64,000 nt of DNA from Luteipulveratus halotolerans (GTDB lineage: Bacteria > Actinomycetota > Actinomycetes > Actinomycetales > Dermatophilaceae). The stretch is from positions 3,968,001 through 4,032,000 of the forward strand of contig NZ_LAIR01000002.1 in the NCBI RefSeq assembly GCF_001247745.1. The letters run 5' to 3'. Within the stretch, counting starts at the first letter, position 1. Each line of letters starts with the position of its first letter. The position numbers were made by a program, and so were the translations under genes. Below the pieces are notes generated by a model, which ran no database searches, was not told the origin of the DNA, and saw only the letters and a list, made by a program, of their open reading frames with translations. Positions 51,446 to 60,627 of the stretch are shown here, one piece after another.

Positions 51446-51832
51446 TCGGAGCGCAAATGAAGACGCTCGACCGGCCTTCGCGGTCGGGCCAGAGGCAGGG
51501 GTTTGGCGGGCACTCGGCGCCCACGATGGGAGGGGTTTGGCGGGCAGTGTGCGGTGGTGTGGTGTGCGTGACGCTTCGCATCGGCCGTCACGCAGAGCGA
51601 ACCAGAGTCGCCGGCTTCAGTCGGGCGGTGGACGAGGCGTACGCCCGCGCAGACCTTGCCGATGACGTCGCGCCGGCGATCAGAAGTCACCGACGGGACG
51701 TCGGCCTCAGTCAGCGAGCTGTTGCGTGGTTCGGGTTACGGGTTGGCCGTGGTCGCCGACGACGCGGACCTCGGCGAGGTGAGACCGGCCGGCGCGACGC
51801 CGACCGACATGCCCGGAGCGCCGCCTGTCACC
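51446..51832. other. 387-bp spacer with a direct repeat, no gene supported
   Basis: Holds two direct copies of AGGGGTTTGGCGGGCA at 51497-51512 and 51531-51546. Short open frames cross the region on both strands, but none has a ribosome site or sensible protein features. The upstream operator of the metallophore-like operon is at its left edge. Confidence 0.5.
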
Positions 51833-52939
51833 TCAGCCGTGCAACGGATGGCCGTCCAGCCGTCGGGCCATCGTCACGTCGTCGCGGTCGCCGGTGCTCA
51901 GCCGCAGGCCGCCCGGGATCCGCCCGGTCTCGACGTAGCCGCACGTCGCGTAGAAGTCGCCCAGCCCGGTGCCTCCGCGGTAGCCGAGGTCGACGATCTC
52001 GCGCCCGTGCTCGCGCGCGCACGCGTGCAGCGATCCGAGCAGCAGGCGGCCGAGGTTGCGGCCCCGTCGCTGCGGGTCGACCATCACGGCGTACAGGCGA
52101 GTGCGGTGCGCGATGTTGCGCGGCTGGGGCAGGTCGACGAACCCGAAGCCGAGCACCGGCCCGTACGCCGACGGGTCGTCCCAGGACGCGATCGTGGGCT
52201 CGACCAGTCGGACGAGCTCGGCCCGACCTTCGGCGCAGTCGGCGAGGCGTCGGTCGAGCGACGCTGCGACCTGGGCACGCGGTGCGCCCGGCTCGAACCC
52301 GACCGCACCACCCGCGTCGTTGACGCGCACCCACAGATCGACCAGCTCGTCGTACGCCGCCGTGCCCGGCTCGACGAGACCCGTCGCGACGTCGGGCGAT
52401 CGGAGCAGGCGAGAGTCCGGCTCGTCGAGCGGGTCCAGGTCGGCCCGCCACGAACCGATGTCGACCATGCCCGCTCGGGCGGCGGTCGCGAGGGACGGTT
52501 CGTTGCGCGGGTTGATCCGACATGTGACCGTCAGTCCCGGCAGCCACTCGTGTGCGAAAGCCGTTGCTGCAGAGGCAATTTCATGAGCGAAGCCTTCGCC
52601 TCGGGCGTCGGGTGAGAGGCGGTAGTAGAGGTTGAGGTAGTCGCGTCCCGGGCCGGCGGTCCGTCGTACGCCACCGACGCCGACCGGCGTACCGTCCGAG
52701 AGGCGCTCGGCGACCCAGTAGCCGTAGCCGTCACGGTCCCAGGCGTCGACCCACCGCTGCAGGACCACGTGGGCGTCGGCGTCGTCGTACGGCTCCTCGT
52801 TCATCAGGGCGTAGCCCTCGGCCGCCGTGTGCCAGCCGACGATCACCGGGTCGTCGACGTCGGCCGGCGTGAGGCGACGCAGCCGGAGCGACCGGGTGGA
52901 CGGCTCGGTGACGTGGGACGACGGACGCGGATCGGCCAT
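51833..52939 (-). CDS. Double-GNAT acetyltransferase
   Basis: 368 aa made of two GNAT domains. N-terminal, RimJ-like: 'LRLRRLTPADVDDPVIVGWHT', 'GYWVAERLSDGTPVGVGGVR', 'YYRLSPDARGEGFAHEIASAAT'. C-terminal: 'GPVLGFGFVDLPQPRNIAHRTRLYAVMVDPQRRGRNLGRLLLGSLHACAREHGREIVDLGYRGG' with the acetyl-CoA pyrophosphate loop R-R-G-R-N-L-G, and 'FYATCGYVETGR'. The C-terminal loop looks intact, so at least this half should bind acetyl-CoA; the substrate is unknown (MshD is the known double-GNAT comparison, but the match is not specific). Confidence 0.85.
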   Translation of the reverse strand: MADPRPSSHVTEPSTRSLRLRRLTPADVDDPVIVGWHTAAEGYALMNEEPYDDADAHVVLQRWVDAWDRDGYGYWVAERLSDGTPVGVGGVRRTAGPGRDYLNLYYRLSPDARGEGFAHEIASAATAFAHEWLPGLTVTCRINPRNEPSLATAARAGMVDIGSWRADLDPLDEPDSRLLRSPDVATGLVEPGTAAYDELVDLWVRVNDAGGAVGFEPGAPRAQVAASLDRRLADCAEGRAELVRLVEPTIASWDDPSAYGPVLGFGFVDLPQPRNIAHRTRLYAVMVDPQRRGRNLGRLLLGSLHACAREHGREIVDLGYRGGTGLGDFYATCGYVETGRIPGGLRLSTGDRDDVTMARRLDGHPLHG

Positions 52940-52970
52940 GCGGGCAGGCTATGTCGGTTACCGTCCGAGG

Positions 52971-53645
52971 ATGAGGTCGGAGGCGAACGACGCGATGGCC
53001 GCGGCGGGGGCGTACGGCAAGGACGTGCGCCTCGGCGGGCTGGTCACGATGCTGCTGTGGGACGTCGGGCTGCCCGTGGTGGCGTACTACGTCGCGCGCG
53101 CGGCCGGGTTGAGCACCTTCAACGCGTTGCTCGCCGGCACGATCGTCGCCGGGCTGCGGCTGCTGTGGGTCATGTGGCGCACCAAGGAGGTCGACGCGTT
53201 CGCGGCCTTCATGCTGTTCATCTTCGCGGCCGGCACGGCGGCGTCATTCGCGACCGGTGACCCGCGTTTCATGCTGCTCAAGAACGCCGTGCTCACCGCG
53301 GTCGCCGGCGCCGTGTTCCTCGGTTCGTGCAGGTGGGGCAAACCGCTCTGCTACGCCGTCGCGCGCCGGCTCGCGGGTTCGCCGGAGTCACGGGACGACC
53401 TGGCGCGCGGGTGGGACGAGTCCGCCCAGTTCCGGCAGATGTTCCGGCTGCTCTCGGCGTTCTGGGGGTTCGGGCTGGTGCTGGAGGCGCTGGTGCGGGT
53501 GGTGCTGATCTACACCACGCCGGTCGACGTCGCGGTCGGTGCGTCCGTGGTCGTGCAGATCCTGGCGTTCGCGGTGATGACCTACGTGACGATCCGGTCG
53601 ATCAAGCACGCCCGCGCGCAGTCCGAGCTCGTCGCGACGGCGTAG
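52971..53645 (+). CDS. VC0807-like polytopic membrane protein
   Basis: 224 aa with six helices arranged as in VC0807-type proteins: 'LVTMLLWDVGLPVVAYYVARAAG', 'ALLAGTIVAGLRLLWVMW', 'AFAAFMLFIFAAGTAASFATGDPRFMLLKNAVLTAVAGAVFLGS', 'LSAFWGFGLVLEALVRVVLIYTTP' and a final helix. The conserved 'GDPRF..LK' segment resembles intracellular septation A-like proteins. Function unknown. Divergent from the GNAT gene (31 bp apart). Confidence 0.75.
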   Translation: MRSEANDAMAAAGAYGKDVRLGGLVTMLLWDVGLPVVAYYVARAAGLSTFNALLAGTIVAGLRLLWVMWRTKEVDAFAAFMLFIFAAGTAASFATGDPRFMLLKNAVLTAVAGAVFLGSCRWGKPLCYAVARRLAGSPESRDDLARGWDESAQFRQMFRLLSAFWGFGLVLEALVRVVLIYTTPVDVAVGASVVVQILAFAVMTYVTIRSIKHARAQSELVATA

Positions 53646-53673
53646 CGAGAGGGCGCCGCACGCTCTTCCGGTG

Positions 53674-54123
53674 TCAGCCCTCGCTCGGCCGGTCCGACGC
53701 GAACGCGTGCTGCCGCTCCCACCAGTCGAGGTCGGGCAGCTCACGGAACTCGGCGGGGACGACACCCATCCGCTGGCTCATCTCGAGCAGGCACGCCTCC
53801 ATACGCTCCTGCTCGTCGTGGGAGAACAGGTGCTTGTTCTCGATGATCGCGGCGATGATGTGCGCCATCAGGAACGCCCACAGCAGCGCCATGAGCGGGA
53901 TGTAGACCATGCCGACGACGCGCCCGGCCGCGGTCTCGGGATAGAGGTCTCCGTAGCCGACCGTGAAACCCGTGACGACCGCCCACCAATGACCGTCCAG
54001 GACCGTCTTGCGCTCGATCACGCTGAACGCGATCCCTGCGCTCGCGTCGACGAGGACGAGGGCGGCGAAGACGTACTTCGCCCGGTTGAGGGCGTTCTGC
54101 ATCAGGCTGATGGTGCGTTGCAT
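53674..54123 (-). CDS. Two-helix potassium channel subunit
   Basis: 149 aa. Two membrane helices ('VFAALVLVDASAGIAFSVIE' and 'GRVVGMVYIPLMALLWAFLMAHIIAAII') flank the pore helix and the selectivity filter TVGYGD (residues 54-59). A short cytosolic helical end follows, with no RCK domain, so it is a KcsA-like minimal channel. It would work as a tetramer. Confidence 0.92.
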   Translation of the reverse strand: MQRTISLMQNALNRAKYVFAALVLVDASAGIAFSVIERKTVLDGHWWAVVTGFTVGYGDLYPETAAGRVVGMVYIPLMALLWAFLMAHIIAAIIENKHLFSHDEQERMEACLLEMSQRMGVVPAEFRELPDLDWWERQHAFASDRPSEG

Positions 54124-54195
54124 GGGTGCTCCAGGTTGTTCGGCTGCCGGAGCCGAGACGGGTCGACGCCGCCTGCGGTTCCAGCCGTCCCGTCC

Positions 54196-54394
54196 CGCTG
54201 GTTGAGCCGGTCGAGCCCGCCCGCCCGCTGGTTGAGCCGGTCGAGCCCCCAGGGCGAGACCGAGTCGAAACCCCGTGACCGCGAGGGAGAGTCTCCCTCG
54301 CGGTCACCTGGTTTCGACTCGGGCTCCGCTTGCGCTCCGCCCGGCTCAACCAGCGGAGGTTCGGCCCGACCAGCGGCGGTTCGGCTCGACCAGC
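54196..54394. repeat. Family A repeat (copy 5)
   Basis: Two left arms (GCTGGTTGAGCCGGTCGAG), inner arms GAGTCGAAACCCCGTGACC and GGTCACCTGGTTTCGACTC, a central GAGGGAGAGTCTCCCTC hairpin, then one exact right arm and two drifting ones (GACCAGCGG). It lies between the channel gene and the end of the VWA gene, both on the minus strand, so copies are not limited to convergent spacers. Confidence 0.85.
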
Positions 54395-54409
54395 GGTGTG
54401 CGGTGCTGC

Positions 54410-56428
54410 TCAGTACTGCCAGGTCTGGCCGATGGACTGCGGTGCGTTCGGCGGAGTCTGAGAACCCTTGCTGCGCAACGCCATCCACACGCCGCCGCCG
54501 ATCAGCGCAGCGATCAGAGCAACGCCACCACCGACCAGGAGCGGCATCGGCAGCCCGCCGTCGTCACCGTCGTCCGCCACCGGAGCGACGGCGACCTGCG
54601 AGGACCCGCCGGTCGGGGAGGCGGAACCGGTCGGCGTACCGGACGAGGAGGGCGAGCCGCTCGGGGTCGCGTCCTCGTCCGGCCCCTCGGCCTGGGTGGC
54701 GCCCGGTGCGCCGTACGCGGGCTGGCCGGTCGGCGTACCCGTCACGTCTCCCCGCACCAGGAAGCTGATGGGAGCGCCGCCCGTCGGGACGTCCTCGGCG
54801 GTGACTGCGATGTAGTAGTCGCCGGCGAGGTAGGTGGGCGTCATGCCGTCCTCGCGGTTGCGCCAGTTGACGACGCGGGTGTCGCTGGCCATGTCGGCTC
54901 GGTCGGTCGTGTACTCGCTGAGGCTGACCGAGTCGTACCCGCTGTAGGACTGCCGCTCCGGGTTGAACAGGCCCATCCGGACGTCGAGCGACTCCTTCGA
55001 CGTCTCGAGCGCCGCCTTCATCGGCAGTGACGGCGGTGCGACGTTGGTGCGGGCGACCAGGGTCTGGCCGTACTGCACAGGCACCTTGAAGATCTGCACC
55101 TCGCCGGGCAGCAGCGTGGCGGCGTACGTGGTGTTGGGCTTGAGCTCGAGCGCGTCGCTGAAGCCTGCACCGCCGGTCGCGGGCGCGCCCGTGAGGCTGT
55201 ACGACCAGTCGGCGGGCGAGTCGGACGTGCTCTCGGCGGGCGCCGGCAGCGACGGCACGTTCGTGACGGGGTTCTCCTCGACGACGCGCAGCTCGAACGG
55301 CATCGCGTCGGGGCCGAGCTCCTGCTGCGGCTTGCCGCCTGCGCCGGTCTTGACCTTGACGGTGAGGTTCTCCACGTGGCCGCACTCCTCGTCGTTGGCA
55401 TCGACGCGGGCCACCGCACCGATCGGCATCGCGGTCTTCGCCCAGTCGGAGCTCCACGCGGAATCGCTGCCGTAGCAAGAGGATCCGTCGGTGCGGTCGA
55501 TCGAGACACTGATCGACCGGGACTTGTCATCGGTGCCGCCGGGCCGCCCGACAGCGGACACGTGCAGGGTCGTGCCGGGCGTGTGCTTCACCTGGTAGTA
55601 GCGGACGTCCTCGTCCTGGCCGATCTTCGAGGTCCACTGGCCGGGGGTGATGGTCGGGGCGCCGTCGACGATCGGCGTCCCCGCGACAGGCTTGCCCGAC
55701 ACGGCGAACGGCCGAAAAGCCCTGGTGCTCAACGTCTTCAGGCTGGCCGTGAGGTCCTGTGTGTTGCTCGCGTCGTAGTACGAGCCGCGTCCAATCTTGG
55801 CGATGCACTGCAAGTCCTTCTGCGCCTTGCCACTGACCCGGAAGCCGACCACGTCGATCTTGAGGTCGATGCCCTGGTCGGCGATCTGCTGCGCGACCTT
55901 GCACGGGTCGGGGCTGCAGGTGTCCTCACCGTCCGAGACGAGGATCATCGACCGCTTGCCGCTGGGGCCGAGGTCGTTCGCGGCCTGCTGCATCGCGTAC
56001 GCCATCGGCGTCTCACCGAACGGCTTGTACGCGTCGACCGCGGTGCTCAGCGCGGCCTTGTTGCCGGTGGCGACGGGCACGGCGAGCTGGGAGTCGGTGC
56101 AGGCCTTCGGGCTGGCCTTGTCCTTGACCGTGGCACCGAACACGCGCATGCCGGCGTTGGCGTCAGCGGGGAGACTGTTGACGACCTGGTGCAGCGCACT
56201 GCGAGCGGCGTCGATCTTGGGTTTGCCGGTCGAGTCGGGGGCGGACATCGAGCCCGACGCGTCGAGCAGCATCATCAGGCGGGCTTGGGCGGCGACCGGT
56301 GTGACCGCGGGCGCCGCGGTGGCCGCCGGCGGTGTGGTCAACGCGGCGTGCGCGGGCGTCGTACCCGCGAGCAGGCCGAGTCCGCCGGCCGCGATGAGCG
56401 GGGCGGTGAGGTACAGGCGACGTGCCAT
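54410..56428 (-). CDS. Exported VWA-domain surface protein with C-terminal anchor
   Basis: 672 aa. Signal peptide (to about 'PAHA'), then a von Willebrand A domain with an intact MIDAS ('MMLLDASGSMS', later 'GETPMAYAMQQAAND' and 'ILVSDGEDTCSPDPC'), several beta-rich segments ('TGQ-type' sequences at about 250-560), a Ser/Pro/Thr/Gly-rich spacer and one membrane helix ('LPMPLLVGGGVALIAALIGGGVWMAL') near the C-terminus. No LPxTG sorting signal, so it is anchored by the helix with a short cytosolic tail. AGGAG stands 8-9 bases before ATG 56428. The VWA domain binds divalent metal and probably a protein partner; the role is unknown. Confidence 0.85.
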   Translation of the reverse strand: MARRLYLTAPLIAAGGLGLLAGTTPAHAALTTPPAATAAPAVTPVAAQARLMMLLDASGSMSAPDSTGKPKIDAARSALHQVVNSLPADANAGMRVFGATVKDKASPKACTDSQLAVPVATGNKAALSTAVDAYKPFGETPMAYAMQQAANDLGPSGKRSMILVSDGEDTCSPDPCKVAQQIADQGIDLKIDVVGFRVSGKAQKDLQCIAKIGRGSYYDASNTQDLTASLKTLSTRAFRPFAVSGKPVAGTPIVDGAPTITPGQWTSKIGQDEDVRYYQVKHTPGTTLHVSAVGRPGGTDDKSRSISVSIDRTDGSSCYGSDSAWSSDWAKTAMPIGAVARVDANDEECGHVENLTVKVKTGAGGKPQQELGPDAMPFELRVVEENPVTNVPSLPAPAESTSDSPADWSYSLTGAPATGGAGFSDALELKPNTTYAATLLPGEVQIFKVPVQYGQTLVARTNVAPPSLPMKAALETSKESLDVRMGLFNPERQSYSGYDSVSLSEYTTDRADMASDTRVVNWRNREDGMTPTYLAGDYYIAVTAEDVPTGGAPISFLVRGDVTGTPTGQPAYGAPGATQAEGPDEDATPSGSPSSSGTPTGSASPTGGSSQVAVAPVADDGDDGGLPMPLLVGGGVALIAALIGGGVWMALRSKGSQTPPNAPQSIGQTWQY

Positions 56429-56554
56429 CGGGATCAGCTCCTGCATGGTTTGCGACAGCAAATTTACAGAAGCAAAGACGCCGAGGTGTGCCGACCGGTT
56501 CCGCCCGGTTCCGTCCGCTCCGCCACCCGTCCCCTGTACGCCGTCGGGCTGGGC

Positions 56555-56630
56555 TCGCGAAACGACCCGCCCTTTGTGAGACGACCCGCAGATCCGCGGG
56601 TCGTCTCGCAAGGAGCGGGTCGTTTCGTGA
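56555..56630. repeat. Family E palindrome
   Basis: Nested arms: GCGAAACGACCCGC with GCGGGTCGTTTCG outside, and GAGACGACCCGC with GCGGGTCGTCTC inside, around AGATC. It lies in the 292-bp spacer between the SRPBCC gene stop and the VWA gene start. The repeated GACGACCCGC unit appears four times, twice on each strand. Confidence 0.85.
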
Positions 56631-56720
56631 TGGAAGTCGGGCGTCTCGCGGCGCGGCCGCGGTCGATGGCCGCCGCTAGCGCTGTATCGGGCTGACGCTA
56701 GACAGCCTCAGACGAGGCGA

Positions 56721-57218
56721 TCACTCGGCGCTGAGGCCCTCGTAGTACGCTTTCTGTGCGGGGAAGTAGTCGTCCCAGGCGGGCTCGTCGCCGCCGTCGA
56801 CGGAGAGCACGAGTCGATCCAGGTAGTACTCCCAGCCGGGGCCGACCTCGGCCACGACGGCCGACGCGTCGAGGTGATGGGTGAAGGTCAGGGTCGTGCC
56901 AGTCGCCGACTCGGCGAGGGTCGCCTCCAGGTGCCAGCGGCCGTACTCGTCGACGGTCTCGACCTCGAGCCGGTGCGGCGGCTCGCAGGCAATGATCGTG
57001 AGGTCGCTCTCGGGCTGACCCTCCTCGGCGGTCAGCGTGATGCGCACGGTCTGGCCCGGTCGCCCGTCGCCCGTCCAGCTCGCGAACCACCTTGCCGTGC
57101 GGTCAGATTCGGTCAGGCTCGCCCACATGTCGTCGATGCCGGCGCGCAGCTCGCGCGTGAGCGTGAGGTCGGTGCCGGTCGTCGCTGCGACGAGTCGGCC
57201 GGTCGGGGTGGGGCTCAT
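56721..57218 (-). CDS. SRPBCC/AHSA1-type protein
   Basis: 165 aa START-like fold: 'DLTLTRELRAGIDDMWASLTESDRTARWFASWTGDGRPGQTVRITLTAEEG', 'LEVETVDEYGRWHLEATLAESATGTTLTFTHHLDAS', 'VGPGWEYYLDRLVLSVDGG'. Such AHSA1-like genes commonly follow ArsR regulators, as here: ATG 57218 overlaps the regulator stop by 4 bp. Probably binds a small lipophilic ligand; the true role is unknown. Confidence 0.88.
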   Translation of the reverse strand: MSPTPTGRLVAATTGTDLTLTRELRAGIDDMWASLTESDRTARWFASWTGDGRPGQTVRITLTAEEGQPESDLTIIACEPPHRLEVETVDEYGRWHLEATLAESATGTTLTFTHHLDASAVVAEVGPGWEYYLDRLVLSVDGGDEPAWDDYFPAQKAYYEGLSAE

Positions 57219-57580
57219 CCGGTGCTCCTGGTGTCGGTGGTCTGCGTGGCGGGTCGGGCCGTACGCCGGTCGCGGACCGTCCGGCGTACCTCGGTCTCGA
57301 AGGCGTCCAGCCGCTGCTCCCAGGCCTGCCCGCGCGCGAGCGCCAGCCAGCGGTCGACCTCGGCGAGGGGTTCGGTGGCGAGCTCGTAGCGACGTTCGCG
57401 GCCGACGAGCTCGGCGCGTACGAGGCCGGACTCGCGCAGCACGCGCAGGTGGCGGCTGACCGCGGGGCGGCTGATGTCGGGGAACTGCTCGGCGAGAGCG
57501 CCGGCCGTGCGCGGGCTCTGCGCGAGCAGGACGACGATGCGACGGCGTACGTCGTCGGCGATCGCTGCGAACACGTCCAC
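57215..57580 (-). CDS. ArsR-family regulator
   Basis: 121 aa. 'FAAIADDVRRRIVVLLAQSPRTAGALAEQFPDISRPAVSRHLRVLRESGLVRAELVGRERRYELATEPLAEVDRWL' is a complete ArsR winged HTH of the non-metal subtype that is paired with AHSA1 genes. No metal-binding Cys motif is visible. GTG 57580 follows directly on the palindrome at 57591, which suggests that it controls its own gene and the SRPBCC gene. Confidence 0.9.
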   Translation of the reverse strand: MDVFAAIADDVRRRIVVLLAQSPRTAGALAEQFPDISRPAVSRHLRVLRESGLVRAELVGRERRYELATEPLAEVDRWLALARGQAWEQRLDAFETEVRRTVRDRRTARPATQTTDTRSTG

Positions 57581-57590
57581 GACACAAAGC

Positions 57591-57606
57591 GTAACCGTGA
57601 CGTTAC
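57591..57606 (-). promoter_or_regulatory. Inverted repeat GTAAC-N6-GTTAC, ArsR operator candidate
   Basis: Perfect 5-bp arms with 6 bases between, 11 bases before the ArsR start codon. Size and position match operators of ArsR proteins, which often overlap the -10 region. Confidence 0.6.
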
Positions 57607-57624
57607 GTATCTGTCGAGGCTTCG

Positions 57625-57744
57625 TCAGGCCAGGAGGTTGAGGACCACGGTCAGCAGGATCGACAGCACGACGGAGACCAGGATCATCGCGAGGCACCCG
57701 GGCAGACCGCCCGCGACGCGAACCTCGGAGTTGCCGATGCGCAT
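57625..57744 (-). CDS. Small single-helix membrane protein
   Basis: 39 aa from ATG 57744: a short polar start ('RIGNSEVRVAGG'), then one hydrophobic helix ('CLAMILVSVVLSILLTVVLNLLA') to the end. An in-frame ATG at 57777 would add 11 residues. The AAGGG run is too close to the ATG at 57744 to be a normal ribosome site, so the start is uncertain. Too short for confident naming; the helix and position in a gap otherwise empty support it. Confidence 0.45.
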   Translation of the reverse strand: MRIGNSEVRVAGGLPGCLAMILVSVVLSILLTVVLNLLA

Positions 57745-57826
57745 CCCTTCACGGTACTCGCGACACGCGATCGGCATTGCTAGCGAAATCTCGGGCTCAC
57801 GCTAGAGCCGCCCATACGCTGCGATC

Positions 57827-59041
57827 GTGGACCCGATCAGGAATCCGTACGCCCCGGGCGCGGGCCAGCGTCCTCCTGAGCTCGCCGGTCGTGACAGCGA
57901 GCTCGAGACGTTCTCCGTCGTGCTGGAGCGCATCGCGCGCGGCCGCCCCGAGCGGTCGGTCGTCCTGACCGGTCTGCGCGGCGTCGGCAAGACGGTGCTG
58001 CTCAACGCGCTGCGGTCGGCGGCCGTGCGTGCCGACTGGGGCACCGGCAAGCTCGAGGCGCGCCCCGACCAGCGGCTGCGGCGTCCCCTGTCGGCGGCCC
58101 TGCACGTCGCCGTCCGCGAGCTCGGCCACCCGCAGGCCGACGACGTCGACCACGTGCTCGGTGTCATCAAGTCGTTCGCGCACCGTGCGGTCGAGCCGGG
58201 CGCGAAGCTGCGTGAGCGGTGGAACCCGGGCATCGACGCGCCGGCCATCTCGGGCCGCGCGGACTCGGGTGACATCGAGATCGATCTCGTCGAACTCCTT
58301 TCTGACGTGGGCGGACTCGCGGCCGACGTCGGCAAGGGCGTCGGCATCTTCATCGACGAGATGCAGGACCTGCACCCCGAGGACGTCTCGGCGCTGTGCG
58401 CGGCCTGCCACGAGATCAGCCAGTCCTCGCTGCCCGTCATCGTCGTCGGCGCCGGACTGCCACACCTGCCGGCCGTGCTCTCGGCGTCGAAGTCCTACAG
58501 CGAGAGGCTGTTTCGCTACGCCCGCATCGACCGGCTGCCGCGCGCTGACGCCGACCGTGCGCTGCAGATGCCGGCCAAGGAGGAGGACGCCGACTTCACG
58601 CCCGAGGCGCTGGAGGCGATGTACGTCGCGACCGGCGGCTACCCGTACTTCATCCAGGCCTACGGCAAGGTCGCCTGGGACCTCGCCCCGCGTACGCCGA
58701 TCACGGCCGACGACATCGCGGTCGCCGCACCCGAGGCAGAGTCGGAGCTCGCGGTCGGATTCTTCGGATCCCGTTACGAGAGAGCGACTCCCGGCGAGCG
58801 CGAGTACCTGCGCGCCATGGCCGACGCGGCCGTCGCCATCGCCTCCGATGACGAGGCTGAGCTCGACGAGATCGAGTCGGTGGCGACGTCTGACGTGGCC
58901 GTGATCCTGGGGCGCAAGCCCCAATCCCTTTCTCCTGCAAGGGATGCGCTGCTCAAGAAGGGCCTGATCTACTCGGGTGAGCGGGGGCGCATCGCGTTCA
59001 CGGTGCCCCACTTCGGCCGCTACCTCCGCGCCCACACCTGA
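57827..59041 (+). CDS. Orc1-like AAA ATPase
   Basis: 404 aa. N-terminal 'NPYAPGAGQRPPELAGRDSEL', Walker A 'GLRGVGKTVLL', Walker B 'GIFIDEMQDL', sensor-like 'VIVVGAGLPHLP' and 'LFRYARIDRLPRADADRAL', then 'ATGGYPYFIQAYGKVAWD' and a C-terminal winged-helix-like part ('SDVAVILGRKPQSLSPARDALLKKGLIYSGERGRIAFTVPHFGRYL'). This is a family of Orc/STAND-like ATPases of unknown role. A degraded copy of its last about 80 codons lies at 62862-63110, beyond the defence-like insert. GTG start. Confidence 0.85.
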   Translation: MDPIRNPYAPGAGQRPPELAGRDSELETFSVVLERIARGRPERSVVLTGLRGVGKTVLLNALRSAAVRADWGTGKLEARPDQRLRRPLSAALHVAVRELGHPQADDVDHVLGVIKSFAHRAVEPGAKLRERWNPGIDAPAISGRADSGDIEIDLVELLSDVGGLAADVGKGVGIFIDEMQDLHPEDVSALCAACHEISQSSLPVIVVGAGLPHLPAVLSASKSYSERLFRYARIDRLPRADADRALQMPAKEEDADFTPEALEAMYVATGGYPYFIQAYGKVAWDLAPRTPITADDIAVAAPEAESELAVGFFGSRYERATPGEREYLRAMADAAVAIASDDEAELDEIESVATSDVAVILGRKPQSLSPARDALLKKGLIYSGERGRIAFTVPHFGRYLRAHT

Positions 59042-59099
59042 CAATCGTGAGCACATACAACGACGAGTTCCAGTGACGATGAGAACATCGGAGACGAGT

Positions 59100-60627
59100 A
59101 TGAAATCTGGCTTTCTTGGCGGAGAATTTGAAGGCTATACGTCTGTCTCAAGAGAGGGCCTTGAAGCCGCGCTTCGAGATGGCGAAGTGATCGTCGATAC
59201 CAACGTACTTCTTGACCTGTACTCCCTTCCGGGGCCAGCGCGACTACTTGCCATCCGGTGCCTGGAGAAAATGGGAAAGCGGATATGGATGCCGCACCAA
59301 GTTGCACGAGAGTTCTGGCGGAACCGACCGGCATGCTTGGCTGAGATTGGGAAGGCTAAAGATCCAGTCGCTGACTTTCGAAATGACATATCGGCGCACA
59401 TGAACCGGCTCGCCCTAGCCTCTCGGCACGCGACAGAACTCAGCATTCTGAAGAGAGAAATTCTAGAAGACGTTACGTCTCTCGAGCGCAAGATTCGCGA
59501 CGCTACTGGTGATTCCTTGGACTGGAAGGCTGCACTTCGAAATACCGCCGACGACCCAGCCGTAGCCGAAATTTCCTCGATCTTTCCGGACTCTCAAGTC
59601 GGCGAGCCACTAGGCGACGAAGATGAGATGATAAAGGAGGGCGTAAAGCGTTTTGCGAGGAAAATACCCCCCGGGTTACAAGGACGGCAAAGACAAAGAA
59701 TCCCAGCTGCCAGAGTACGGCACTGGGGACTTCCTACTTTGGGAGCAGGCCCTGCGTCACCTTGACGAGAAGGGAATTGCTTCGCCATTTGTCTTTATTA
59801 CGCGAGACGAGAAAGAGGACTGGCGCCTAGAATTCGAGAGGTCTCGAGATATACGTGGCGGTGCCAGGCCAGAATTGGTGGCTGAAGCCCGACGGCGCGT
59901 TGGACAGCCGGTTATCATCATCTCGCCGAATGAATTCTACGACGTGATGGTTCGTCTTGTTGGCGATGCGGACGAGGCTGCCATCGCATCTCTCATTGAA
60001 GCTTCCGTGGATCCTTCCGGGACGGCTGCCTGGAATGGTCCTGCCTATATCGAGTTGTTGCGTAGGCTCGCGGAGGGCGGCTATCAAGTGCAAGCCGCAG
60101 TCCTCAACGCCGCAGCAAATTCGCCGGACGGTTTTGTCTCGAGAGAGCAAATATTTCAGATCGGCAACTATCCTGAGGATCGGTCCTTGAAGCGTTTCAG
60201 CCTCCCGGTCACAAGGATAAAGTTGGAGCTTATCGAAGAGGGGCTTTTGTCTGAATCGGCGGGCGACGCTCTCCGTGCGTCATACACTGGTCCTGGTCAG
60301 GCCATTGGATACTCCGTCGATCCTTCGTTGGTTGGAGTTCTTGAGACCAGAGTTGAGGTGGCTGAAAGTCTCGCCGAGATGGTTTCCTTCGCGGGGGCTG
60401 CCGTGGGCGCTGGGGGCATGGTAGATATCGGCGTCCTGAGGGAGTGCGCTCGAGTTTGCGATATTTCGGAGAAACTGGTGGTATCCGCCAGCGCATCTGG
60501 CCTCGCCCGAGAAATCCTAACCGCCTCCGGTGATGCCTGGTTGGACTCCTATGTGTCGACAGGGGGTGTCCTGACAAAGCAGGGACTCTTGGCGGTCAGG
60601 GATGCGGTGTACAGGAAGATGTCGTAA
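59100..60627 (+). pseudogene. PIN-like domain (DUF4935/PIN_8) protein, frameshifted
   Basis: Starts at ATG 59100 with GGAG 6 bases ahead. N-terminal PIN-like nuclease: 'VIVDTNVLLDLYSLPGPARLLAIRCLEKMGKRIWMPHQVAREFWRNR' (first acidic residue Asp), coiled middle, 'EGVKRFARKIPPG', then, in another frame, 'YKDGKDKESQLPEYGTGDFLLWEQALRHL' and 'FVFITRDEKEDW' (remaining acidic residues). The shift lies in a run of six C (59667-59672): with five Cs the frame is restored to about 509 codons. The rest, to 60627, is a helical C-terminal region that I cannot name. Probably an RNase-type effector. Lower GC and less biased codons than its neighbours suggest transfer. Homopolymer error, decay or phase switching are possible. 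Confidence 0.75.

Noticed and set aside
51442..51690. Possible small gene in the spacer after the permease
   Set aside because: No ribosome site, no hydrophobic or folded pattern, and it crosses the direct repeats.
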